A stretch of DNA of 37,884 nucleotides. Origin: Actinomycetota bacterium. GTDB taxonomy: Bacteria > Actinomycetota > Actinomycetes > S36-B12. The stretch is from assembly GCA_017857875.1 (NCBI GenBank), contig JAFMCH010000013.1, forward strand, positions 1 to 37,884, read 5' to 3'. Position numbers and translations under genes: made by a program. Shown here piece by piece: positions 23,442-31,824 of the stretch; positions within the stretch are counted from its first letter, which is position 1, and the number at the start of each line of letters is the position of its first letter. The notes below the pieces were generated by a model that did not search any database, was not told where the DNA came from, and saw only the letters and a list, made by a program, of their open reading frames with translations.

Positions 23442-24671
23442 TTACAGGCCTATGGCTGCTTGGAACTCGCGCTGATAGGCCTCATCCTGCTCGGCAGTGA
23501 GATCCATGAACACGTAGGAGGAGTCGAGCTTTTCTTGATCCGGGAAAATAAAGGGATTATCGGCCAACTCCGGATCGATCGCCTGCATGGCCTCTTTGGC
23601 TCCAGTGACCGGGCACAGGTAGTTGATGTAGGCGGCCACCTCGGCGGCAACGACCGGATCGTAGTAGTAGTTCATGACCTGTTCGGCGTTCTTCTTGTGT
23701 GTCGACGTTGAGGGGATCAACATGTTGTCCGTCCACAGCGTCGCGCCACTTTCTGGCAGCGAGAAGCCGTACTCCTCACCAAGGGTGAGCACATCTCCGG
23801 ACCAACCGATCACCGCCAGAACATCGCCCGTTCCCAGCGCGTCCAGATAGTCGTTGCCGGCGACCTGACGGATCTGGCCATTATCGATTTGCTCGGCAAG
23901 CGCGGCGATGGCTTGCTGGAACTGCTCATCGGTGAAGTTCGATGGGTCGTTGCCCTGCCAGGCCATGATCACACCGACTGTGTCGCGCATTTCCGACAAA
24001 ACCGTGATGCGACCACGCAAAGCAGGGTCGAAAAGTTGATCGAGTGACGTCAGGGTATCGACGCCAAGGGTGCTTTGAATGCCGGGAATGTTGTACCCCA
24101 GACCGGCGAACCCGCCCTGCCAAGGCAGGGTGAAATCACGCGGTTCGTCGAACGACACATTTTCCAGCCGGGGAATGAGGTTGACCGAGTTCGGGATCAT
24201 CGCCTTGTCGAGTTTTTGGGCAAAACCGTTACTAATCCACAGACCCGCCATCCAATCGGTAAGCACGACCAGGTCGCGATCGATGGACTGGCCCTGCTCT
24301 AACTGTGTACGCACCTTGGCGTAGAACTCGTTGTTGTCGTTGACGTCCTCGTTGTAGGAAACCGTGATTCCGGTGGCCTCCTCGAAGGCTTCCAGCGTGG
24401 GGCGACTGCCCGAATCCTCATCGAGGTCAAGGTACTCAACCCAGTTTGACCACGACACCGTCTTCTCGGTGTCCGACATATCTTCCGGACCCGTGGGCAC
24501 CGGCGCGGGACCAGTGGTGGGGTCATCGGCTCCACCGCCGGCGCCACACGCCGCCGCAGCGACCGCTGCCGTGCCAAGCCCGGCAACCTGGAGCAGTCGT
24601 CGTCGGGTAACCGCCGAGCGAGTGAGGCGAACAATATCGGCTGCCTCTGGGGACAGTGGGCGCTTCATCAT
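23442..24671 (-). CDS. potD: Spermidine/putrescine-binding lipoprotein PotD
   Basis: A 409-residue periplasmic-type binding protein. The N-terminus has a twin-arginine motif (TRRRLLQ, Arg23-25) and a lipobox ending at Cys42 (AAAAC), so it is predicted to be Tat-exported and lipid-anchored. A linker rich in Gly, Pro and Thr follows, then a solute-binding domain starting TVSWSNWVEYLDLDE with NVNDNNEF-like ligand-lobe elements and a DTLTSLDQLFDPALRGRI segment typical of PotD/PotF. A Shine-Dalgarno (AAGGAG) lies upstream of ATG 24671. It is the first gene of the potD-A-B-C block, 107 bp after the second aldehyde dehydrogenase gene. Confidence 0.93.
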   Translation of the reverse strand: MMKRPLSPEAADIVRLTRSAVTRRRLLQVAGLGTAAVAAAACGAGGGADDPTTGPAPVPTGPEDMSDTEKTVSWSNWVEYLDLDEDSGSRPTLEAFEEATGITVSYNEDVNDNNEFYAKVRTQLEQGQSIDRDLVVLTDWMAGLWISNGFAQKLDKAMIPNSVNLIPRLENVSFDEPRDFTLPWQGGFAGLGYNIPGIQSTLGVDTLTSLDQLFDPALRGRITVLSEMRDTVGVIMAWQGNDPSNFTDEQFQQAIAALAEQIDNGQIRQVAGNDYLDALGTGDVLAVIGWSGDVLTLGEEYGFSLPESGATLWTDNMLIPSTSTHKKNAEQVMNYYYDPVVAAEVAAYINYLCPVTGAKEAMQAIDPELADNPFIFPDQEKLDSSYVFMDLTAEQDEAYQREFQAAIGL

Positions 24672-24763
24672 GGTCTGGGCTCCTTTTTCTCGTGCGGCGC
24701 AAGCACCGACTTCCTCCGACGGTTAATGCTGGTGCTGATTATCTGCTATTCGTGTGTGATTAT

Positions 24764-24775
24764 GTGTCTAGACAC
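24764..24775. promoter_or_regulatory. Palindrome GTGTCTAGACAC upstream of potD
   Basis: A perfect 12-bp palindrome lies 88 bp or more upstream of potD. It is preceded by TGATTATG, giving TGATT-N3-TGTCTAGA. A near-identical arrangement is found in the aldehyde dehydrogenase / Lrp control region (27761-27777). It could be a shared operator; the regulator is unknown, the adjacent Lrp/AsnC protein being the obvious candidate. Confidence 0.4.
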
Positions 24776-24778
24776 CGG

Positions 24779-26221
24779 TTATTGCTGCCGATTCGCAAAG
24801 ATGATCCGGTGCCAGGGCTTGTGACTACGAGCTGAGATATCCCAAGAGACATGCTTGATCACCGTGTACTCCTCCATTGAGTAAAGCGACATGTCTTTGC
24901 CGAATCCCGAGCCCTTCATGCCTCCGTGGGGCATCTCGCTGACGATCGGGATGTGGTCATTGATCCAAACACACCCGGCCTTAATTTCACGCTGGGCGCG
25001 CATGGCGCGATAGACGTCATTGGTCCATGCCGAGGCTGCTAGCCCAAAGCGCGTGTCATTGGCCAACCTGATGCCCTCATCGTCGGTATCAAAAGGTAAG
25101 ACCACCAGGACGGGGCCGAAGATCTCGTCCTGAACGATCTCGTCATCTTGGGCGACCGAGGTCACCACGGTGGCAGGGTAGAACGCACCGGCAGCGAGAT
25201 CACCCCCCGGCAGTTGCCCGCCGGCAGTCACACGTGCGCCGGATGCAACCGCACGGTCGATGAACCCGGCAACTCGGTCACGTTGGGTGAGGGAAACCAG
25301 TGGGCCCATGTCTGTGTCAGTTGCGCGTGGGTCACCCATCCTAATTTCTGCGAACACCTGCGACACCCCGGTGAGAAAGCGATCGAACACTGATCGCTGA
25401 ACATAGGCCCGGGTGGCCGCGGTGCAGTCTTGACCGGTGTTAATCAACGCACCAGCGGCAGCGCCTTGAATCGCGGCATCAATATCGGCATCATCGAAGA
25501 CGACGAACGGAGCCTTACCGCCGAGTTCCATATGCACCCTTGCCGCCCGTTGCGCCGCAAGGGTCATCACCCGACGACCGACAGGGGTCGATCCCGTAAA
25601 TGACACCATGTCAACATCGCCGTGACCAACCAAGGCCTCACCAACTGTCGGCCCAGTTCCGTTCACGATATTGATCACTCCGGTGGGAATACCGGCAGCA
25701 ATTGCATCTTCAGCAAGCATCAGCGACGTCAACGGAGTGATCTCAGCTGGCTTGAGCACGATGGTGTTGCCGGCCGCAATCGCCGGCAGTATCTTCCACA
25801 TTGCCATCTGAAGCGGGTAGTTCCATGGCGCAATCGAGCCGACCACACCCACTGCTTCACGACGAATAACCGACGTGTGATCGGGGTCGTACTCCCCCGA
25901 CGCCAAGCCTTGCAGTTGACGCGCAGCGCCGGCGAAGAAGTTCACGTTGTCGATCGAGCCCGGCACATCAAATTCGCTAGCCAGCCGGAGCGTCTTGCCC
26001 GTTTGACGCGACTCGACCATGGCGTACTCAGATGCCCGGGAACTCACCCGATCCGCGAGGGCCATGAGTGCATCGGAGCGAGCAACTGGGGGTTGGCTAG
26101 ACCACTCGGCGAAGGCGGTCCGCGCTCGCCGAACAGCGCGGTCTACTTCCTCAACCGTGTCATAGGAAACAACGTCGATGACGCTGCCGTCAAAGGGGTC
26201 GGTGATGGGTTGATCAGTCAC
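24779..26221 (-). CDS. Aldehyde dehydrogenase, gamma-aminobutyraldehyde type
   Basis: A 480-residue NAD(P)-dependent aldehyde dehydrogenase. Catalytic Cys266 is in NTGQDCTAATR and the general base Glu232 is in HMELGGK. APWNYPLQMAMWKILPAIAAGNT is the cofactor region. The GQDC active-site context and the ending SMEEYTVIKHV fit 4-aminobutyraldehyde / aminoaldehyde dehydrogenases. It should oxidise the aminoaldehyde made by deamination of putrescine or cadaverine. GTG 26221 lies 3 bp after the stop of a second, similar enzyme, and potD follows. Confidence 0.9.
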   Translation of the reverse strand: MTDQPITDPFDGSVIDVVSYDTVEEVDRAVRRARTAFAEWSSQPPVARSDALMALADRVSSRASEYAMVESRQTGKTLRLASEFDVPGSIDNVNFFAGAARQLQGLASGEYDPDHTSVIRREAVGVVGSIAPWNYPLQMAMWKILPAIAAGNTIVLKPAEITPLTSLMLAEDAIAAGIPTGVINIVNGTGPTVGEALVGHGDVDMVSFTGSTPVGRRVMTLAAQRAARVHMELGGKAPFVVFDDADIDAAIQGAAAGALINTGQDCTAATRAYVQRSVFDRFLTGVSQVFAEIRMGDPRATDTDMGPLVSLTQRDRVAGFIDRAVASGARVTAGGQLPGGDLAAGAFYPATVVTSVAQDDEIVQDEIFGPVLVVLPFDTDDEGIRLANDTRFGLAASAWTNDVYRAMRAQREIKAGCVWINDHIPIVSEMPHGGMKGSGFGKDMSLYSMEEYTVIKHVSWDISARSHKPWHRIIFANRQQ

Positions 26222-26224
26222 AGG

Positions 26225-27670
26225 TCAACTATCGAGATTCGCCATCACGTGCTTAATGCGCGTGTAGTCCTCAAATCCGTACATGGACAAGTCCTTACCG
26301 TAACCCGATTGCTTGAATCCACCGTGGGGCATCTCAGCGACCAGCGGTATGTGGGTGTTGATCCACACACAGCCGAAGTCCAGCGCACGCGACATGCGCA
26401 TCGCACGACCGAAATCTTTGGTCCACACCGAGGACGCCAGCCCGTATCGCACACCGTTGGCCCAGCGCAACGCTTCGGACTCGTCGGTAAACTTCTGCAC
26501 CGTAATGACCGGCCCAAAGATCTCGTCTTGAATCAATTCGTCGTTTTGCTTGAGCCCAGCGATGAGCGTTGGCTCAATGAAGTAGCCGCGATCTCCCTGA
26601 CGATGCCCGCCTGCCATGACCTGCGCATGCGCTGGAGCACGCTGGATGAACCCGAGCACGCGTTCGAGCTGATGGACGTTATTGACCGGAGGCACCAGGG
26701 CGTCACCACCTGGACCGTCCGCGAGGGTTGTCTGGGTCGCTCTGGCCTGTTCGGTAAGCGCAGCAACAAATTCATCGTGAATCCCCGGGGCCACCAAGAC
26801 TCGAGTCGCTGCCGTGCAATCTTGGCCAGCATTGAAATATCCGGCGACGGCTAGAGTTTCGGCCGCCGCTTCAATATCGGCGTCGTCGAATACCACAACG
26901 GGGGCCTTACCACCTAGTTCTAGGTGAACCCGCTTGACATTTTGGGCGGCCTCAGTAGCGACTTCAATGCCCGCGCGAACCGATCCGGTGATCGACACCA
27001 TGTCGGGTCGGTCGTGCTTGACCAACGCCCGACCCGTTTCTCGATCGCCGCAGATGACATTGAAGACGCCCGGCGGCAATAACTCGGCTTCGTTGATGAG
27101 CTCGGCCATGCGAACAGTGGAGGCAGGAGTCGTGTCGGAGGGCTTCAAGACCACCGTGTTACCGGCGGCAATCGCCGGGATGTACTTCCATACCGCCATC
27201 ATCATGGGATAATTCCAAGGCGTCACCTGCCCGATCACACCCACCGGCTCGCGGCGAATAAAGGAGGTGAATCCGGCCATGTATTCACCCGCTGCGCGCC
27301 CCTCAAGTACCCGAGCCGCACCGGCGAAAAACCGGATCTGATCGATCATCGGGGGGACCTCCTCCGATGCGGTCAAGGCCAGCGGCTTACCGGTGTTATT
27401 GCTCTCCAACTCGATCAGTTCCGACGCATGGGCCTCGAACAGATCCGCAATGGCTAGTAGGGCTTTTTGCCGTTCTGCCGGAATCGTGTCGCGCCAGCCG
27501 GCGAACGCCGCGTCTGCGGCCCGGTAAGCACGATCAACGTCCTCAGCGCCGGACTCTGCGACCTGGGCCCACACCTGTCCGGTGGTTGGATCGATCAGAT
27601 CGCGAGTGCGGCCATCGGCGGCACCGACCGACTCCCCATTAATCACATTTCTAATCTCGCGGTGACTCAT
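26225..27670 (-). CDS. Aldehyde dehydrogenase, gamma-aminobutyraldehyde type (paralogue)
   Basis: A 481-residue aldehyde dehydrogenase with catalytic Cys285 (NAGQDCTAATR) and Glu in HLELGGK. It has the same architecture as the following gene but is clearly diverged, so this is an old duplication and not a recent one. Tandem paralogues suggest different chain lengths or branches (C4 and C5 aminoaldehydes, or succinate/glutarate semialdehyde); this is inference. ATG 27670 is preceded by GAGGAAGGA. It is the first leftward gene from the control region shared with the Lrp/AsnC regulator. Confidence 0.9.
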   Translation of the reverse strand: MSHREIRNVINGESVGAADGRTRDLIDPTTGQVWAQVAESGAEDVDRAYRAADAAFAGWRDTIPAERQKALLAIADLFEAHASELIELESNNTGKPLALTASEEVPPMIDQIRFFAGAARVLEGRAAGEYMAGFTSFIRREPVGVIGQVTPWNYPMMMAVWKYIPAIAAGNTVVLKPSDTTPASTVRMAELINEAELLPPGVFNVICGDRETGRALVKHDRPDMVSITGSVRAGIEVATEAAQNVKRVHLELGGKAPVVVFDDADIEAAAETLAVAGYFNAGQDCTAATRVLVAPGIHDEFVAALTEQARATQTTLADGPGGDALVPPVNNVHQLERVLGFIQRAPAHAQVMAGGHRQGDRGYFIEPTLIAGLKQNDELIQDEIFGPVITVQKFTDESEALRWANGVRYGLASSVWTKDFGRAMRMSRALDFGCVWINTHIPLVAEMPHGGFKQSGYGKDLSMYGFEDYTRIKHVMANLDS

Positions 27671-27760
27671 GTCGGTCCTTCCTCGACCCCAGGGCGTCCA
27701 ACGTTGACGAAACGCTACTGCACCTCACGAACTCCGTTGAGGATCCGCGCATAAGCCCAC

Positions 27761-27787
27761 TGATTTAGTTGTCTAGATCGTTATAAC
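27761..27787. promoter_or_regulatory. Candidate operator TGATT-N4-TGTCTAGA plus GTTATAAC
   Basis: In the 164-bp divergent region, TGATTTAGTTGTCTAGA repeats the sequence upstream of potD (TGATT-N3-TGTCTAGA). The 8-bp palindrome GTTATAAC (27780-27787) follows at once and could also supply a leftward -10 element. Placement between the regulator and its likely target operon supports a regulatory role. Confidence 0.4.
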
Positions 27788-27799
27788 CCACTGATTCCC

Positions 27800-27828
27800 T
27801 TGCTATCGCGACGAACTTTGGGCATCAT
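27800..27828 (+). promoter_or_regulatory. Candidate promoter for a leaderless Lrp/AsnC mRNA
   Basis: TTGCTA (27800-27805) and CATCAT (27823-27828), each 4/6 to consensus, are spaced by 17 bp. Transcription would start near 27835, the GTG start codon itself. The G-rich stretch touching the GTG is too close to be a Shine-Dalgarno. Confidence 0.35.
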
Positions 27829-27834
27829 AAGGGG

Positions 27835-28314
27835 GTGTCCAGTCTTACGCATCCACGCCCGACCATGGCACGTCTTGATGACGTGTCTAAGGCGATCATT
27901 TCCCAACTCCAACAAGATGGGCGCCGATCCTATGGGTCCATCGGCAAGGCGGTCGGCCTCTCCGAGGCAGCCGTGCGCCAGCGTGTGCAACGTCTTATTG
28001 ACACCGGCGTGATGCAAATCGTTGCCGTGACCGACCCCCTGCAGGTGGGATTTCCTCGGGCCGCGATGGTGGGCATCAATGTCGACGGCGACGTCGAGAG
28101 CGTGGCCGATGCGGTGCAAGCCATGCCAGAGGTGGACTATCTGGTGATTTGCGCCGGCGGATTCGACCTGATGGCCGAGGTGGTCGCAGAAGATGATGAC
28201 CATCTGCTTGAAATCGTCAACCGCCGCATCCGCGGTTGTCCAGGAGTTCGCAGTACCGAAACCTTCGTCTACCTGAAGTTACGCAAGCAGATCTACTCAT
28301 GGGGCACGCGTTAA
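27835..28314 (+). CDS. Lrp/AsnC family transcriptional regulator
   Basis: A 159-residue regulator. The N-terminal helix-turn-helix is LDDVSKAIISQLQQDGRRSYGSIGKAVGLSEAAVRQRVQRL, followed by the RAM/AsnC ligand-binding domain (AAMVGINVDGD...VDYLVICAGGFDLMAEVV). Such proteins form octamers or dimers that sense amino acids or amines. It lies between the leftward aldehyde dehydrogenase/pot genes and the rightward aminotransferase genes, the expected place for the local regulator. The GTG at 27835 is accepted with a leaderless promoter; an ATG at 27865 would give a 149-residue protein that also fits the family. Confidence 0.9.
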   Translation: MSSLTHPRPTMARLDDVSKAIISQLQQDGRRSYGSIGKAVGLSEAAVRQRVQRLIDTGVMQIVAVTDPLQVGFPRAAMVGINVDGDVESVADAVQAMPEVDYLVICAGGFDLMAEVVAEDDDHLLEIVNRRIRGCPGVRSTETFVYLKLRKQIYSWGTR

Positions 28315-28376
28315 CACGAACACCGACCTGTCACCCCGACCGACACCACTGACTATCGCCAAGTAAAGGACACCAG

Positions 28377-29777
28377 ATGACCACGACACCGCAGTACGTC
28401 ACCGAGTCGGATGCCGATGCCTTAGCCGAGCGAGCGCGTCGACACCTGTGGATGCACTTCACCCGGCATTCCACATACGAAGACGGCGGCCATGTGCCGA
28501 TCATCGTTCGGGGTGAAGGTCCATATATCTGGGATGACCAAGGTCGACGTTACTTCGATGGCCTCTCTGGACTATTCGTCGTTCAGGCCGGCCATGGACG
28601 CGCCGAGATCGCCAACGCGATGTCGGCCCAGGCTCAAAATCTCGGCTTCTTTCCCCTGTGGTCCTATGCCCACCCGGGTGCAATCATGTTGGCCGAGCGA
28701 CTCGCCGGTTACGCTCCCGGCGACCTCAATCGAGTGTTTTTCACCAGTGGTGGTGGCGAGGCGGTCGAGAGTGCCTGGAAGTTGGCCAAGCAATACTTCA
28801 AGCTCACCGGTAAGCCCACAAAGTACAAGGTGATTTCCCGAGCAGTGGCCTATCACGGCACCCCGCAGGGCGCCTTGAGCATCACCGGTATCCCCCCGGC
28901 GAAGGTGCCCTTCGAGCCGCTAGTTCCCGGTGGCGTGAAAGTTCCCAATACCAATCATTACCGGGCTCCAGAAGAGTACCGATACGACGAGAAGGCCTTC
29001 GGACTATGGGCTGCCGAGCGCATTGCCGAAGCGATTGAGTTTGAGGGCCCCGATTCGGTCGCTGCCGTCTTCATTGAACCGGTGCAAAACTCAGGTGGTT
29101 GTTTCCCACCGCCACCGGGATACCTCGAGCGCGTACGCGAGATTTGCGATGCTTACGACGTTCTTTTGGTGGCCGACGAAACCATCACATCGTTCGGACG
29201 TATTGGTGATTTCTTCGCGATGAACCGCTTCGGTGTCGTACCCGACATCATTACCTGCGCCAAGGGAATGACCTCTGGCTACTCCCCCATGGGCGCCATG
29301 ATCGCCAGCGATCGACTTTTCGAGCCGTTCAAGCACGGCAACACCACATTCCTACACGGATACACCTGGGGCGGACATCCGGTCGGAGCTGCCGCTGCGA
29401 TGGCGAATCTTGACATCTTTGAACGCGAGGACCTCAACGGAAACGTTCGCGATAACGAGGGTGCCTTCCGCCGCACCCTGGAGAAACTGCTCGACCTGCC
29501 CATTGTTGGCGATGTGCGCGGCGCCGGATACTTCTACGGAATCGAATTGGTGAAGGATAAGGACACGCGAGAGACCTTCAATGAAGAAGAGTCTGAGCGC
29601 CTGCTTCGTGGCTTCCTCTCTAAGGCCCTGTTCGATAACGGCTTATACTGCCGGGCGGACGATCGCGGCGACCCGGTTATCCAGTTAGCGCCACCGCTCA
29701 TCATCGGACAAGATCACTTCGACGAAATCGAAGGGATCTTGCGTCACGTACTCACCGAAGCCGGCAACATCCTGTGA
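28377..29777 (+). CDS. Class III aminotransferase (putrescine/omega-amine:pyruvate type)
   Basis: A 466-residue PLP enzyme. The PLP Schiff-base lysine is Lys296 (TCAKGMTSGYSPMGA) and Asp267 (LLVADETITSFGR) contacts the ring nitrogen. FDGLSGLFVVQAGHGR near the start and the segments FFTSGGGEAVESAWKLAKQYF are typical of the omega-amine transaminases that include putrescine-pyruvate aminotransferase (SpuC). It should convert putrescine or cadaverine to the aminoaldehyde consumed by the aldehyde dehydrogenases across the control region. AAAGGA lies about 8 nt before ATG 28377. The gene overlaps the next by 4 bp. Confidence 0.9.
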   Translation: MTTTPQYVTESDADALAERARRHLWMHFTRHSTYEDGGHVPIIVRGEGPYIWDDQGRRYFDGLSGLFVVQAGHGRAEIANAMSAQAQNLGFFPLWSYAHPGAIMLAERLAGYAPGDLNRVFFTSGGGEAVESAWKLAKQYFKLTGKPTKYKVISRAVAYHGTPQGALSITGIPPAKVPFEPLVPGGVKVPNTNHYRAPEEYRYDEKAFGLWAAERIAEAIEFEGPDSVAAVFIEPVQNSGGCFPPPPGYLERVREICDAYDVLLVADETITSFGRIGDFFAMNRFGVVPDIITCAKGMTSGYSPMGAMIASDRLFEPFKHGNTTFLHGYTWGGHPVGAAAAMANLDIFEREDLNGNVRDNEGAFRRTLEKLLDLPIVGDVRGAGYFYGIELVKDKDTRETFNEEESERLLRGFLSKALFDNGLYCRADDRGDPVIQLAPPLIIGQDHFDEIEGILRHVLTEAGNIL

Positions 29778-30460
29778 GTGACCCAGGCCTAACGCCGGAC
29801 GGCCCGCAACCCGGGTCAACGAAACGCACGAAAATTCGGCGAATTCCTGATCGTGCGGTTACCTCTCCTACGGTGCGCGATGAAGTGCTCGATGCCGGAC
29901 TCGTCGCACATGTGGCTGTTATCGATGCGGGTCAACCCTTTGTGGTGCCGGTGGCATACGCGCGAAGTGGAAAGGAGGTCCTCTTTCACGGCTCATCGGC
30001 TTCTCGGCTGTTCAAGACTCTTGCGGACGGTCAACCGACCTGCCTGAGCGTCACGCTACTAGACGGATTAGTGCTGGCCCGCAGCGCTTTTGAGTCAAGC
30101 ATGAACTACCGCAGTGTCATGGTGATCGGAAGTCCGCGACTCCTCGAAGGTGACGAAAAGGCTGAGGCCCTGCGTCGTATCAGCGATCATCTACTGCCTG
30201 GTCGCTGGAGTGACATCCGTCCACCCAGCGATCAGGAGAGCAAGGCAACGATCGTGCTCGCACTGTCTCTCGATGAATGCTCAGTCAAAGTGCGCACCGG
30301 AAACCCTGAAGACGTCCCGGAAGATCTTGTTGACCCAAATTTTGCACAAGTCTGGGGCGGAACAGTGCCTCTCACCGAATCATTTGGGACCGCTGTACCC
30401 GATGAGTTCAGTGGCGGAATCCAAGCGCCCAGTTACATCGAGACATGGACACGGTCGTGA
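29774..30460 (+). CDS. Pyridoxamine 5'-phosphate oxidase-like flavin split-barrel protein
   Basis: A 228-residue protein of the FMN-binding split barrel superfamily, NimA-like branch. Recognisable are GLVAHVAVIDAGQPFVVPVAYA and the second-strand pattern EVLFHGSSASRLFKTLADGQPTCLSVTLLDGLVLARS. No specific enzyme assignment is possible; these proteins bind FMN, F420 or heme. GTG 29774 overlaps the aminotransferase stop (GTGA), and its own stop overlaps the oxidase gene, so it is locked into the polyamine operon. A role in PLP or flavin supply is a guess. Confidence 0.8.
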   Translation: MSDPGLTPDGPQPGSTKRTKIRRIPDRAVTSPTVRDEVLDAGLVAHVAVIDAGQPFVVPVAYARSGKEVLFHGSSASRLFKTLADGQPTCLSVTLLDGLVLARSAFESSMNYRSVMVIGSPRLLEGDEKAEALRRISDHLLPGRWSDIRPPSDQESKATIVLALSLDECSVKVRTGNPEDVPEDLVDPNFAQVWGGTVPLTESFGTAVPDEFSGGIQAPSYIETWTRS

Positions 30461-31824
30461 CCTCACTGTGGGCCGATACCCTCCCGCGCGAACTCTCCGC
30501 CCCGCTGGGTGCGCCCCTAGAGGCTGACATTGATGCTGACGTTGCGATTATTGGTGCCGGCTATACCGGCCTATGGACGGCCTACTACCTGTTAAGTCTG
30601 GCGCCGGGAACCCGCGTGGCCATCATTGATAGTCACGAAGCAGGATTCGGTGCCAGTGGACGCAATGGCGGGTGGTGCTCTGCATTATTTCCCGCCTCCG
30701 TGGATAACATCGCTCGAACCTACGGCCGCACGGCCGCTGTTGCCCAGACCCAGGCAATGCACGAGACAGTCGCGACGATTGAACAAACGGCCAATGACGA
30801 GGGATGGCAGATTGATGCGGCCACCGGCGGGTCGGTCGTGGCGGCTCGAACGCCGGTGCAATTACAGCGGGCCAAAAACGAGATTGATCAATGGCGCCAT
30901 TTTGGTTTCGGGTCTGCAGACTACCGACTGCTGACCGCCGATGAAACGCTGGAGCAAGTGAACGTCACCGATGCGCTCGGCGGTGTGTACACGCCGCACT
31001 GCACGGCGATCCAGCCGGCAAAACTGGTGCGATCACTTGCACGCACGGTGATGACACTCGGCGGTCAACTATTCGAGCACTCCCCCGCGGTCTCTGTGCA
31101 GCCAGGAGTCGTTCGAACTGACCGGGGAAGCATTCGCGCTTCGTTTATCGTGCGGGCCACGGAGGGCTTTACCGCAACACTCCCCGGCTTCACTCGGGAT
31201 CTGATACCCGTGTATTCGCTCATGCTGGCCACCCAGCCGCTACCCGGCGACGTGTGGGAACAGATTGGCCTGAGCCAGCGACAAACCTTTGCTGACTTTC
31301 GTCATCTGATCATTTACGGTCAGCGGACAGCCGACGACCGCATCGCATTCGGCGGACGCGGTGCTCCCTATCATTTCCGGTCGCGTATTCGACCTGCGTT
31401 CGATCGCGATGCCACCATCTTCGGCGAGCTGTGGCATACGCTCACCGACCTATTTCCTAGTGTCGCCGGATACGAGGTCACCCACACCTGGGGCGGCCCG
31501 CTAGGTGTGCCCCGCGACTGGTTCGCATCCTGCGGGCTCGACCGAACAACTGGCATGGCATGGTCGGGCGGTTATGTCGGCGACGGAGTCGGCACTTCCC
31601 ATTTGGGCGGCCAAACGTTGGCCGACTTAATCCTGGGCCTATCGACACCGCGGACTCAACTGCCATGGGTTAATCATCAGTCACCCCGCTGGGAGCCCGA
31701 GCCACTGCGTTGGCTCGGCACAAACATCGGCTTGCACACGATGACCTCTGCGGATAACAGTGAAGGCCGAACCGGCCGACCTTCGGTGCGAGCCAAACTG
31801 TTCTCCAGGCTGCTGGGCGGTTAG
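30445..31824 (+). CDS. FAD-dependent amine oxidase, DAO family
   Basis: A 459-residue flavoprotein with the FAD motif IIGAGYTGLWTAYYLL at about residues 35-50, then GFGASGRNGGWCSALFP, and the closing GGYVGDGVGTSHLGGQTLADLI. It is related to the enzyme at 19154 but distinctly diverged. Probably oxidises an amine or N-modified amine in the same pathway. The ATG at 30445 overlaps the previous gene by 16 bp; a GTG at 30457 (4-bp GTGA overlap) is an equally credible start and would give 455 residues. The stop overlaps the convergent gcdH stop by 4 bp. Confidence 0.85.
   Translation: MDTVVTSLWADTLPRELSAPLGAPLEADIDADVAIIGAGYTGLWTAYYLLSLAPGTRVAIIDSHEAGFGASGRNGGWCSALFPASVDNIARTYGRTAAVAQTQAMHETVATIEQTANDEGWQIDAATGGSVVAARTPVQLQRAKNEIDQWRHFGFGSADYRLLTADETLEQVNVTDALGGVYTPHCTAIQPAKLVRSLARTVMTLGGQLFEHSPAVSVQPGVVRTDRGSIRASFIVRATEGFTATLPGFTRDLIPVYSLMLATQPLPGDVWEQIGLSQRQTFADFRHLIIYGQRTADDRIAFGGRGAPYHFRSRIRPAFDRDATIFGELWHTLTDLFPSVAGYEVTHTWGGPLGVPRDWFASCGLDRTTGMAWSGGYVGDGVGTSHLGGQTLADLILGLSTPRTQLPWVNHQSPRWEPEPLRWLGTNIGLHTMTSADNSEGRTGRPSVRAKLFSRLLGG

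Noticed and set aside
25622-26854. A 410-codon plus-strand open frame across both aldehyde dehydrogenase genes
   Set aside because: It is antisense to two full-length enzymes with intact active sites, has no Shine-Dalgarno and no recognisable domain. Long antisense frames are expected in G+C-rich DNA.
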